Shown: in pieces, positions 27,867 through 38,442 of the stretch
How positions within the stretch are numbered: position 1 is the stretch's first letter
How the letters are laid out: every line of letters begins with the position of its first letter
Assembly (NCBI GenBank): GCA_016720595.1
Contig: JADKKI010000014.1
Location: 1-64,000 of the forward strand
Direction of reading: 5' to 3'
Origin: Myxococcales bacterium
Lineage (GTDB): Bacteria > Myxococcota_A > Polyangia > Haliangiales > Haliangiaceae
Length of the DNA: 64,000 bases
Position numbers and translations under genes: made by a program
The notes under the pieces: model-generated
Seen by the model: only the letters and a program-made list of their open reading frames with translations
The model's database searches: none
What the model was told of the DNA's origin: nothing

Positions 27867-28142
27867 TCAGATCGCGTCGATCATCGCATCCGGCATCGCG
27901 TCGATCACGTCATCCGGGGCATCGGCGGGTGGCCCATCGGGCACATCAGCGTCGATCCCACCGCCGCTGGTCTTGGCGCACGACTGCGTGGCCTGGTTGC
28001 ACACCAGGCCCGATTCGCAGTCTGCATTGACCTGGCAGCGGTCACCCTCGCCCTGCTTGCACGCGACGACCCACACGCCGACACCGGCGATCAGGGCGAG
28101 CGCACCGAGCCCGCGAACGACCGAGCGTCCAAACCTGTTCAT
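27867..28142 (-). CDS. Small Cys-rich lipoprotein with Asp/Ala-rich tail
   Basis: 91 residues: MNRFGRSVVRGLGALALIAGVG then VWVVAC, a lipoprotein signal with Cys near 28. The mature part has the pattern GDRCQVNADCESGLVCNQAT and QSCAK, a disulfide 'C-x5-C-x5-C-x5-6-C' module seen repeatedly in secreted myxobacterial proteins, followed by a tail of DADVPDGPPADAPDDVIDAM. The tail of D-A repeats is low complexity. The start at 28142 overlaps the greA stop as ATGA. Function unknown; the C-terminal tail may be a surface or spacer segment. Confidence 0.7.
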   Translation of the reverse strand: MNRFGRSVVRGLGALALIAGVGVWVVACKQGEGDRCQVNADCESGLVCNQATQSCAKTSGGGIDADVPDGPPADAPDDVIDAMPDAMIDAI

Positions 28143-28654
28143 GACGGGACATCCTCGAGCGGGGGAACCTCGAACCACTCCACCTTGGTGACCTCGACCT
28201 CGCGCTTGCCCTTGGGGCTCTTGGGGCTCTGGAGGATGACCGTATCGCCGACCTCCTTGCCGATCAGCGCGTGGGCGAGCGGAGCGCCGACCGAGATCCG
28301 GCCGCGCTTGACGTCGGCCTCGTGCTCTCCAACGATCACGTAGGTGGTGATCTCTCCGCTATCGGTGTCTTCGATGGTCACGGTTGCGCCGAATCTGACT
28401 CTCGAACCCGACATCTTGGTTGGATCGATAACCTCGGCGAGGGCGGTTTTCGCCTCCAGCTCGCGGATCTTGGCCTCGATCAGCCCCTGCTCCTCTTTGG
28501 CGGCGCTGTAGTCAGCGTTCTCGGACAGGTCACCATGCCCCCGAGCCACCTCGATCGCACGGCTGTTGCGGATCCGATCGACGTCCTTCAGGCGCTTCAG
28601 ATGAGCCTTCATCGTCGCGTAACCCGCGGGAGTCATCGGGAATTTCTCGCTCAT
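28139..28654 (-). CDS. greA: Transcription elongation factor GreA
   Basis: 171 residues. GreA enters the RNA polymerase secondary channel and stimulates cleavage of backtracked RNA. The N-terminal coiled coil starts FPMTPAGYATMKAHLKRLK and carries the tip motif GHGDLSENADYSAAKEEQG with the two acidic residues (DLSENAEY in other species) required for cleavage stimulation. The C-terminal FKBP-like domain has VRFGATVTIEDTDSGEI and ISVGAPLAHALIGKEVGD. It is about 12 residues longer than the E. coli protein, the extra being a Lys/Pro-rich loop near SPKSPKGKREVEV and the end. It is coupled to a small lipoprotein gene rather than to the usual neighbours. Confidence 0.93.
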   Translation of the reverse strand: MSEKFPMTPAGYATMKAHLKRLKDVDRIRNSRAIEVARGHGDLSENADYSAAKEEQGLIEAKIRELEAKTALAEVIDPTKMSGSRVRFGATVTIEDTDSGEITTYVIVGEHEADVKRGRISVGAPLAHALIGKEVGDTVILQSPKSPKGKREVEVTKVEWFEVPPLEDVPS

Positions 28655-28694
28655 GACGAGGGGTATTCGTACCCTCTCCCCCGGCGCCCCGCAA

Positions 28695-29330
28695 TCATGG
28701 GCTGCAGGTGTTGCAGCCCCCGCAGCCCATCCCCACGCTGCAGCCGGCAGGGCACATCACGTTGCCGCAGCTATTGCCCGCAGGACACGAAGCCGTGCAG
28801 TTGCACGAGTCCTTGCAGTTGATGTCCCCACAGGCGTTGGTGCCGGTGCACCCGACCTGGCACGCCTTGTTGTCGCAGCTGATATCGCCGCAGGCGCTGC
28901 TGCCGGTGCAGGTGATCGAGCAAGCGGGATCCCCCGGTCCCGAGCAGTCCACCGTCCCGCACGCGTTGTTGCCGTTGCACGAGATCGTGCAGCCGTCCGC
29001 CTCACCGCAGTCGAGCCTGCCGCACGCGTTGGTCGCGTTGCAGTTGATGTTGCAGGTGTAGTCGTTCGGGCACCTCACGTCATCGCAGGCGCCCGTGGAC
29101 AGGCAGTTGACCGTGCAGGTCTTCGCCTTCGGGTCGCAGCCACCGTTGCAGATCGACGGACACTCCACGGGGATGCAGAACCCCGCGCCGGTGTCACACG
29201 TGCGCTGGTCGGTGAAGCCAGTGCAGTCCGCATCGCTGGTGCACGCGTAGTCGCCCGAGCGCCGATCGACGAGGCACGACGCGGCCGCCACCACGGCGCC
29301 GACGAAGGCGAGGGTCAACGCGACCTTCAC
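28695..29330 (-). CDS. Cys-rich tandem-repeat lipoprotein
   Basis: 211 residues from GTG 29330, which overlaps the upstream TGA (GTGA). VALTLAFVGAVVAAASC is the lipoprotein signal. After two modules of 'C.SDADCTG...RTCDTG.GFC' type, the protein consists of about nine short repeats of 13-17 residues such as NATNACGRLDC, NGNNACGTVDC, TGSSACGDISC and TGTNACGDINC, ending in CSVGMGCGGCNTCSP. About one residue in five is Cys. The repeat 'Cx(2-4)NACGxxxC' forms a regular ladder, probably a rigid disulfide-linked or beta-helical rod outside the membrane. It is the terminal gene of the kinase operon running from 32349. Confidence 0.75.
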   Translation of the reverse strand: MKVALTLAFVGAVVAAASCLVDRRSGDYACTSDADCTGFTDQRTCDTGAGFCIPVECPSICNGGCDPKAKTCTVNCLSTGACDDVRCPNDYTCNINCNATNACGRLDCGEADGCTISCNGNNACGTVDCSGPGDPACSITCTGSSACGDISCDNKACQVGCTGTNACGDINCKDSCNCTASCPAGNSCGNVMCPAGCSVGMGCGGCNTCSP

Positions 29331-30193
29331 CACGCACCTCCGAGCAGCACGGCCGGCCCGGTGGGTGTCACCACCGGAGTGAGCACGACGGACTCCTGCG
29401 TCTTGTGGTTCTTGTAGAGGATCCAGCCGCCGACACCGCCGAGCGCGAGGCCGGCGACGATCATCACGTCGCCGAGGATCGCATAGGTCTGCGCCTTGTC
29501 CTCGAGATCCTGCAGGCGCCGCAGATCGGCGACCGTCTTGGTGGGAGCGCGGTCGATCGCGTCCTGCTTGCTCGACTCGCTCCCCCACAGCGCGAGGCCG
29601 ATCGCGAGGCCGAGGCCTCCGCCGGCGACGCATGCGATCCCGATGTTGCGGCGGGTGTGATCGGGGCGGGGGCCCGCGGGCACGGGCGTGGGAGCTGGGA
29701 TGGGCGCGATCGGCTCGGGGTTGGGAGCGGTGACGCCAAACGCGGGCCCGAGCGTCTGCTCGATGCGGTCGGGGGAGTCCTCGGCGGCGAGGGCGATGGT
29801 GGTGGACCGGGGCGGATTGCTGGTCACCGACGACCGTCGGATCACGACGGTGGTCTGCTTGGCCGGATCGGTGGTGACCGAGCCATAGACCAGCTCGTCG
29901 ACCCCGAGGGTGGTGCGCACCGAGGCGGCACACGCCGGCGACGCGGGATCGCAGCCGACCGCGGCCGCGGTCTCGTCGAACGTCGCATCACCGACCGTGA
30001 CGACCGCGCCGTCCGCAGAGGCGCGCGCGAGCTTCTGCACGGCGGCGTTCACGAGCGAGCGCGTGGTGCCATCCGCGTTGCCATCGAAGGGCAGGACGAG
30101 GACGCGCTTCGGACCTGCGTGCGCGGATGTGCCGAGCACGATCGTGAACAGGAACGAGAGGGCGATGGACCACCAGACCAGACGACGGCTCAC
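29327..30193 (-). CDS. Envelope protein with TolB-N/CsgG-like start and a C-terminal membrane pair
   Basis: 288 residues from GTG 30193, overlapping the kinase stop. VSRRLVWWSIALSFLFTIVL is a signal peptide. GPKRVLVLPFDGNADGTTRS and ELVYGSVTTDPAKQTTVVIR resemble the strand-helix pattern of TolB N-terminal/CsgG-like domains often found in proteins that report on envelope state. A proline linker (EPIAPIPAPTPVPAGPR) leads to hydrophobic helices IGIACVAGGGLGLAIGLALW and LGDVMIVAGLALGGVGGWIL at the end. The family is not firmly recognised, but this layout recurs downstream of kinases in myxobacteria. The product probably works with the kinase encoded immediately upstream. Confidence 0.65.
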   Translation of the reverse strand: MSRRLVWWSIALSFLFTIVLGTSAHAGPKRVLVLPFDGNADGTTRSLVNAAVQKLARASADGAVVTVGDATFDETAAAVGCDPASPACAASVRTTLGVDELVYGSVTTDPAKQTTVVIRRSSVTSNPPRSTTIALAAEDSPDRIEQTLGPAFGVTAPNPEPIAPIPAPTPVPAGPRPDHTRRNIGIACVAGGGLGLAIGLALWGSESSKQDAIDRAPTKTVADLRRLQDLEDKAQTYAILGDVMIVAGLALGGVGGWILYKNHKTQESVVLTPVVTPTGPAVLLGGAW

Positions 30194-32349
30194 AGGTTGC
30201 CTATTCTCTGCCGGATCTGGGCGGCATCGGGAGCATTTGGTGACAGCTGGAGGTACTTCTGGAACGCGGTCTTGGCCGAGCCCCACTCGCCGAGCTTCTC
30301 GTGGGCGAACCCGAGGGCACGCCAGGCGGCGGCAAAGCCGTTGTTGCCCTGGAGGGCGCGCCGGAACTGCACGACCGCGGTCTTCGCGTCGCCCTTGACG
30401 TAGGCCTGCATGCCGGTCTTGAACAGCTCCTGGGCGGAGGCCTTGGGGGGCACCTCGTTCCGGACCTCGGGCCGGACCTCGGGCCGGACCTCGGGCCGGA
30501 TCGGCGGCCGCTTCGCCGAGCCCTGACCCGAACCCGCGGAGTTGCTCCCCGTCTGTGGCGCCTCGACGTTCGAGCCAGCATCGGATCCAGCGGCCGTTGT
30601 CGAGCCCGAGCCAGTGTCGCTGCCCTGAGCCACGATCGCCGAGCCCGAGCCACTGTCGCTGCCCTGAGCCACGATCGCCGAGTCCGATCCCGAACCTGCC
30701 GAGCCTGTGCCCGAGCCCATCGAGCCGGTGGCCGCATCGACGCTGCCCGATTCCGCGACGAGCGCCGCATCGGGTGGCACCGCGAGATGATCCGGGTTGG
30801 GGATCGCGAGGGTCTGCGAGCCGGCCGGATCGTCGCCCAGGGTCGGCGGCTCGCCGCCCCGAGCGCGACCACCGCGACCACTACACATGCTGGCGAGGAC
30901 GACGATCAGCAGCATCGCGCCCGCGGCGCTGATCACGATCAGCTTCTTCTTCCGATCCGCGAGCGCTGGGTGCGAGCCGGTGCTCGTGCCGGTCGCGGCC
31001 GGCGTACCATCCGCGTTGAACGGCGGGTTCTGGCTGACCGATCGAGGGCGGTTGGTTCGGAGCTGCTCGCTGATCCGCTTCGGCGCACCGACGATCGCCG
31101 GCACCGGGCCTGTCGCCGGCACCGGGCCGGTCGCCGGCACCGGGCCGGTCGCCGGCACCGGGCCGCTCGCTGGGGCTGGTCCTGTCGCCGGACTGGCTGC
31201 GACCGGAACGGGCCCGGAGGCCGGGATCGCGGCCATCTCGTTGGTGCGGCGGAACTTGACCGAGAACTCACCCGACAGCACCGGAGACCCCGACGCGATC
31301 TTCGGCTCGTTGAACGCCGCCTCGAGGACATCGGCGCTCGCGCGGCCCTTGCTGCTGACCTCCTGCAGGAGCTTCTTGCGCGCGACGATGTGCGCGTCGA
31401 ACGTTGCCTGCATGTACTTGGCGATCACGTCGTTCTTGCCGCCGTACTTGTGCTGGCGGAGGACCTCCTCGAGATCGGAGGCCATCTCCTTCGCGGTCGC
31501 GTAGCGCTTGTCCGGATCGCGCTCGAGCGCCTTCATCACGATCGGATCGAAGTCCTTGTCGACCTCGCCGTTGACGGCCGAGGGCAGGGCGATCTGCGTC
31601 TCGAGGACCTGACGCATCGTCTCGCTGTCGTTGCCACCCTTGAACAGGCGGCGCAGCGTCAGCGCCTCCCACAGCACGCAGCCGAGCGACCAGATATCGC
31701 TGCGCCGATCACCGGCGCCACCGCGCAGCTTCTCCGGCGCCATGTAGCTGAACTTGCCCTGGACCTTCGCGCGCGCGCCGGTCCCCGCCGCCGACTGGGT
31801 CGCCTTGGCGACGCCGAAATCGACGAGCTTCACCTGCCCGTTGTAGAGCACGACGATGTTGCCGAGCGACACGTCGTGATGGACGAGCTCGATCGGATCT
31901 CCGGCCATCGTGCGGAGCTCGTGCGCGGCATCGAGCCCCTCGGCGGTGTCAGCGATCAGCCGCGCCGTGGACATCGGATCGAGGCGCTTTCCCTCGCGCC
32001 CCGCACGGAGCACGGCGAGCAGTGGCTCGCCCTCGAGATACTCCATCGCGATGAAGTACCGGCCCTCCGCCTCGCCCAGGTCGTAGATGTCGACCACGTT
32101 GGGGTGCTTGACCAGCGCCGCGACCTTGGCCTCTTCGAGCAGCATGTCGACGAAGCCGGCCTGCGCCACGAGGTTCTCGTGGACGAGCTTCACCACCACG
32201 AGCTTCTCGAACCCAGCCGGACCGCGCTGGATGGCGAGTTGAACCTCCGCCATCCCGCCTTGCCCGATCTGGGTGATCAGCTCGTACCGCCCCAGCCTGG
32301 ACGGACGACCAGGTGCCTCCCCCAGAGTCACCAAACAATTGTAGCGCAT
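30190..32349 (-). CDS. Transmembrane Ser/Thr protein kinase with C-terminal TPR region
   Basis: 719 residues from ATG 32349 (GTG at 32333 is an alternative; neither has a clear ribosome site). Kinase domain about 20-285: IGQGGMAEVQLA, VVVKLVHE (ATP Lys), FIAMEYLEGEPL, LVHHDVSLGNIVVL (HHD for HRD), VKLVDFGVAK, GKFSYMAPEKL, DIWSLGCVLWEAL. A Pro/Ala region with GPVPAT repeats follows, then membrane helix LIVISAAGAMLLIVVLASMC at about 466-486, a low-complexity stretch rich in GSGSGSAIVAQGSD and RPEV repeats, and a C-terminal TPR pair (GMQAYVKGDAKTAVVQFRRA, AWRALGFAHEKLGEWGSAKT). The TPR part lies across the membrane from the kinase and may be the sensing part. It leads a three-gene overlapping operon. 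Confidence 0.9.
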   Translation of the reverse strand: MRYNCLVTLGEAPGRPSRLGRYELITQIGQGGMAEVQLAIQRGPAGFEKLVVVKLVHENLVAQAGFVDMLLEEAKVAALVKHPNVVDIYDLGEAEGRYFIAMEYLEGEPLLAVLRAGREGKRLDPMSTARLIADTAEGLDAAHELRTMAGDPIELVHHDVSLGNIVVLYNGQVKLVDFGVAKATQSAAGTGARAKVQGKFSYMAPEKLRGGAGDRRSDIWSLGCVLWEALTLRRLFKGGNDSETMRQVLETQIALPSAVNGEVDKDFDPIVMKALERDPDKRYATAKEMASDLEEVLRQHKYGGKNDVIAKYMQATFDAHIVARKKLLQEVSSKGRASADVLEAAFNEPKIASGSPVLSGEFSVKFRRTNEMAAIPASGPVPVAASPATGPAPASGPVPATGPVPATGPVPATGPVPAIVGAPKRISEQLRTNRPRSVSQNPPFNADGTPAATGTSTGSHPALADRKKKLIVISAAGAMLLIVVLASMCSGRGGRARGGEPPTLGDDPAGSQTLAIPNPDHLAVPPDAALVAESGSVDAATGSMGSGTGSAGSGSDSAIVAQGSDSGSGSAIVAQGSDTGSGSTTAAGSDAGSNVEAPQTGSNSAGSGQGSAKRPPIRPEVRPEVRPEVRNEVPPKASAQELFKTGMQAYVKGDAKTAVVQFRRALQGNNGFAAAWRALGFAHEKLGEWGSAKTAFQKYLQLSPNAPDAAQIRQRIGNL
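30460..30500 (-). repeat. 12-bp tandem repeat encoding RPEV units
   Basis: Three full copies of ccggacctcggg plus a partial fourth, read on the plus strand, inside the kinase gene. They encode consecutive RPEV tetrapeptides in the extracytoplasmic linker. The near-identity of copies suggests recent slippage expansion. Confidence 0.8.
31099..31170 (-). repeat. 18-bp tandem repeat encoding GPVPAT units
   Basis: About four copies of the unit ccggcaccgggccggtcg with few changes, inside the kinase gene between the kinase domain and the membrane helix. They encode GPVPAT hexapeptides, a flexible spacer. Copy number is likely to vary between strains. Confidence 0.8.
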
Positions 32350-32373
32350 CGCCAAGGAGTTAAGAGTGTAGGT

Positions 32374-33021
32374 ATGGCGCTGACTGTCCTGGTCGAACCG
32401 CACCCACTGCTCGAGGTCGGGCTGTTCGTCGCGCAATTCCTGCAACCTTTGGGGGCCACGGCCACACCGCCGGCGATCGCCGCCCTGGCCGAGGTCGGGG
32501 CCCAGGCCCCAGTGTCCTCGTCGGAGGCCGTCAAGACGGCCGCCCGGGACCTCCTCCGCCACGGCGGCTTCAAGCCCTCCGGTAGAAGTAAACCTGCGTC
32601 GGAATACCTGGTGGGGGCCGTCGCCGAGGGCCGATTCCCGAACATCAACGCCGGGGTGGACACCTGCAATGTGGTCTCGCTCCACAGCGGCCTGCCGATC
32701 TCCCTGGTCGATGTCGATCGGCTGGACGGCGCGCTCGTGATCCGGATCGCGCCCGCGGGGACCAGCTACGTGTTCAACCCGTCGGGCCAGACCATCGACG
32801 TCGGTGGCCTGCTGTGCCTGTTCGACGCCCACGGGCCGACCGGCACACCGGTCAAGGATGCGCAGCGGACCAAGACCCACGATGGAACGGTGCGCGCGCT
32901 GTCGATCGTGTGGGGCACCACCGCGCTGCCCGGCCGAACGCGGGAGGTCACGCGCTGGTACCGCGAGCTGGTGCAGACGATCCCCGGCGCGACCACCGAG
33001 GACGTGGCGCTCGCGACCTGA
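32374..33021 (+). CDS. B3/B4 (tRNA-binding) domain protein
   Basis: 215 residues. The central part (FKPSGRSKPASEYLVGAVAE, FPNINAGVDTCNVVSLHSGL, PISLVDVDRLDGALVIRIAP) matches the B3/B4 domain of phenylalanyl-tRNA synthetase beta subunit, which houses editing activity. Stand-alone versions occur in many bacteria, and some may clear mischarged tRNA or bind nucleotides. The C-terminal region (VKDAQRTKTHDGTVRALSIV then WGT) is also as in free-standing members. AAGGAG lies 14 bases before ATG 32374. The start is only 24 bases from the divergent kinase start. Confidence 0.8.
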   Translation: MALTVLVEPHPLLEVGLFVAQFLQPLGATATPPAIAALAEVGAQAPVSSSEAVKTAARDLLRHGGFKPSGRSKPASEYLVGAVAEGRFPNINAGVDTCNVVSLHSGLPISLVDVDRLDGALVIRIAPAGTSYVFNPSGQTIDVGGLLCLFDAHGPTGTPVKDAQRTKTHDGTVRALSIVWGTTALPGRTREVTRWYRELVQTIPGATTEDVALAT

Positions 33022-33101
33022 GGGTCGTACCGCATCATGAGCGCCTTCCGTGCGCTGGATCGGCAGCCCGCCCAGCCGTGTGCACAGAGTTCAAACCAAG
33101 G

Positions 33102-33166
33102 AAGCGAGGAAGCAAGGCAGTGACTGGTTGGAAAGTCTCTGACCCTGGTTCCTGGCTTCCTGGCTT
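33102..33166. terminator. Imperfect stem-loop between convergent genes
   Basis: aagcgaggaagc at 33102-33113 pairs with gcttcctggctt at 33155-33166 with one mismatch, and flanking AAGG/CCTT-type tracts extend the complementarity. It lies in the gap between the B3/B4 gene and carB, which converge, so a terminator or attenuator role is plausible. There is no T-tract. The loop of about 40 bases is long for an intrinsic terminator. Confidence 0.35.
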
Positions 33167-33185
33167 TGATATCCGGGAGGTGGGA

Positions 33186-33202
33186 GTGCTCGACGCGAGC
33201 AC
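33186..33202. terminator. Tight GC-rich hairpin next to the carB stop
   Basis: gtgctcg (33186-33192), loop acg, cgagcac (33196-33202): a perfect 7-bp stem, 35 bases downstream of the end of carB on the minus strand. No T-run follows in either direction. Probably a transcription end structure shared by the convergent genes. Confidence 0.45.
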
Positions 33203-33236
33203 CCAGAGCGCAAGATGGATTGGTTTGGGACCGCTC

Positions 33237-36500
<3,264 letters not shown>

Positions 36501-36546
36501 CTGGGAGGACCGTTTACCCTGGTTACGGCTTCGGCGGGAAGGCGAA

Positions 36547-37278
36547 TCAGCGCTTCTTGATCACGCCGCCGTCGACCTTGTAGTCATCCGACAGCGGGCC
36601 CGCGAGTGCCCCCGCGACGGCGGACGCCTTGTCTCCGAGCGGCGCCTTGGCCTTGACCAGCACCTCGACGATCGAGCGCTTGATCCGGCCGGACTCCTCC
36701 TCGGGCCGGAGCAGCGCCTCGACCAGTGGCGGGCCGATCAGCTCGGGATCGCGCCCGGCCATGCCCTCGATCGCGGCGAACCGCGAGTTCTCGTCGAAGT
36801 CGGTGGCGTACGGGCTGAGGCGACTCACGGCCTCGGCATCGGTGGCGCCCTTCCATTCGGAGAACCAGCGGATCAGATCGATCCGCCGCTCGGGCATGCG
36901 CACGTACCCCGGCGCCTCACCCGCGAACAGCTCGTCGGCGATCGCGAGGACCTTGTCGTGATCGGCGATCCGCTCCAGCACACGGAGCGGGAACGACAGG
37001 TGCTCCGCGCCTTTCATGTACCGCGCGAGCGGGGCGAGGGTGCCGCCGCCATTGGCGACCAGGGTCTCGAGCACCCAGTGCTTCTCCTGCTCGTCCTCCA
37101 CGGCCTTCTGCGACGTGACCCCGAATCGCCGGCAGAGCCCGAGCAGCGCTTCCTCGCTCCCGTCCTCCTTCAGCTTCTCGAGGGCGCCCCAGCGATCGGG
37201 CTGCTGCGCCAACTTGTTGGTCGCGCGCTCGATCGTCTTCTGCAGCGACTTTTCTTTGGAGAACAGACCAAACACCAT
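36547..37278 (-). CDS. HEAT-repeat protein upstream of carB
   Basis: 243 residues, no signal peptide. [21 protein letters not shown] opens a purely helical protein with repeats [60 protein letters not shown] and [20 protein letters not shown], a HEAT/ARM-like array, ending in a charged segment [21 protein letters not shown] recognise it only as a protein conserved in this bacterial group. The position 46 bases before carB suggests cotranscription, though a link with carbamoyl-phosphate synthesis is not evident. Confidence 0.75.
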   Translation of the reverse strand: MVFGLFSKEKSLQKTIERATNKLAQQPDRWGALEKLKEDGSEEALLGLCRRFGVTSQKAVEDEQEKHWVLETLVANGGGTLAPLARYMKGAEHLSFPLRVLERIADHDKVLAIADELFAGEAPGYVRMPERRIDLIRWFSEWKGATDAEAVSRLSPYATDFDENSRFAAIEGMAGRDPELIGPPLVEALLRPEEESGRIKRSIVEVLVKAKAPLGDKASAVAGALAGPLSDDYKVDGGVIKKR

Positions 37279-37404
37279 GAAACGGGCTCCGAACTTCGGT
37301 GGACGCTACCACACACCATCTAGTGCCTCCGGTGGGCGGGGGCAACCCCCGAAACTGCCTCGAATTGTTCCGCGAGGCGCGCGCGCGCGTACAATCGTCC
37401 CCTC

Positions 37405-38442
37405 ATGAAGCTCCGGACCCCCTTGATCGGGCTGGCGGCATTCTCCGCCGCGCTCGCCTGCTCCGCATCGGTACAGAAGTCGCCCGGAGGCGGAGGAGGG
37501 GGAGGCTCGGCCACCACGGCGGTGACCCCGCCGCCCGGCACCTCGAAGCCTGCCGCCAAGGGCCCGCTCGGCCCTGCCGGCGAGAAGGCCGAGCTGTTCC
37601 GGCAGGCCGCCGATCAGCTCGACAAGGCCGCTGATGCCCTGACACGCGGCAACAAGAACCTCGCGGAGCAGCTGTTCTCGACGGCCGAGATCCTCGTGGG
37701 CCCCGAGGCCGTGTCCTCGATCGCGGGCCAGTTCCGCGAGGGCGCGCCGCCGCGGGTGACCACACCGACGCAGAAGATCGACACCACCGCCGCACCGCAG
37801 CCCAAGGTGTCCGGAAACTCCGAGGAGGAGGACGAGGCCGCGAAGGTGCCACCCCCGCCGGCGGTCGGGACGTTGTCGGGGTCGATGCAGATCGACGGAA
37901 AGTCGAGCGCGGGCTCGTTCGGCCTGGTCACGCTCGAGCCGGTCGGCGGTAAGTGGAAGCCGCGCACCCCGAAGCGTCACGTGATCGAGCAGCGCGGTCG
38001 CGAGTTCCTGCCGCACCTCGCCGCGATCTCCGTCGGTTCGGCCGTCTCGTTCCCGAACTTCGACACCGTGTTCCACAACGTGTTCTCGACCTCGCCGCTC
38101 GGGTCGTTCGACCTCGGCATCTACAAGGCGGGAGAGGCGCGCGAGTTCACGTTCCAGAAAGAGGGGATCATTCGCCTCGGCTGTAACCTTCACTCCAACA
38201 TGAGCGCATACATCGCGGTGGTGTCCGCTCCGTCCTACGTCGTGACCGATGACTCGGGTGCGTTCTCGTTCAAGCGGCTCGCGCCAGGCAAGTACAAGCT
38301 CAAGGCCTGGAACGAGAAGAGCAAGACGCCGATCACGCAGGAGATCACGATCAAGACCGGCAAGAACGAGGTGACCGTCGGGGTCACCGGCGATGCGCCC
38401 GCCGGCCCGCAGCCAGACAAGTTCGGAGGCAAGCGTGGCTAG
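37405..38442 (+). CDS. Cupredoxin-like lipoprotein with putative copper ligands
   Basis: 345 residues. MKLRTPLIGLAAFSAALAC is a lipoprotein signal. A Gly/Pro-rich linker and a helix (AELFRQAADQLDKAADALTR, a possible small binding helix) precede the domain at about 185-320: RHVIEQRGREFLPHLAAISV, GSAVSFPNFDTVFHNVFSTS, FQKEGIIRLGCNLHSNMSAY. His in FHNV and Cys and His in CNLHSNM are the copper-binding positions of methylamine-utilisation/plastocyanin-type domains. A carboxypeptidase-regulatory-like beta-sandwich (VVTDDSGAFSFKRLAPGKYK) follows. Such proteins may carry electrons or copper in the periplasm. The gene overlaps the next, a kinase, by eight bases. Confidence 0.8.
   Translation: MKLRTPLIGLAAFSAALACSASVQKSPGGGGGGGSATTAVTPPPGTSKPAAKGPLGPAGEKAELFRQAADQLDKAADALTRGNKNLAEQLFSTAEILVGPEAVSSIAGQFREGAPPRVTTPTQKIDTTAAPQPKVSGNSEEEDEAAKVPPPPAVGTLSGSMQIDGKSSAGSFGLVTLEPVGGKWKPRTPKRHVIEQRGREFLPHLAAISVGSAVSFPNFDTVFHNVFSTSPLGSFDLGIYKAGEAREFTFQKEGIIRLGCNLHSNMSAYIAVVSAPSYVVTDDSGAFSFKRLAPGKYKLKAWNEKSKTPITQEITIKTGKNEVTVGVTGDAPAGPQPDKFGGKRG

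Noticed and set aside
30301..32373. Plus-strand frame that would extend the B3/B4 protein by 690 codons
   Set aside because: It is antisense to the kinase; the B3/B4 domain begins near 32374 and the upstream text has no domain pattern.
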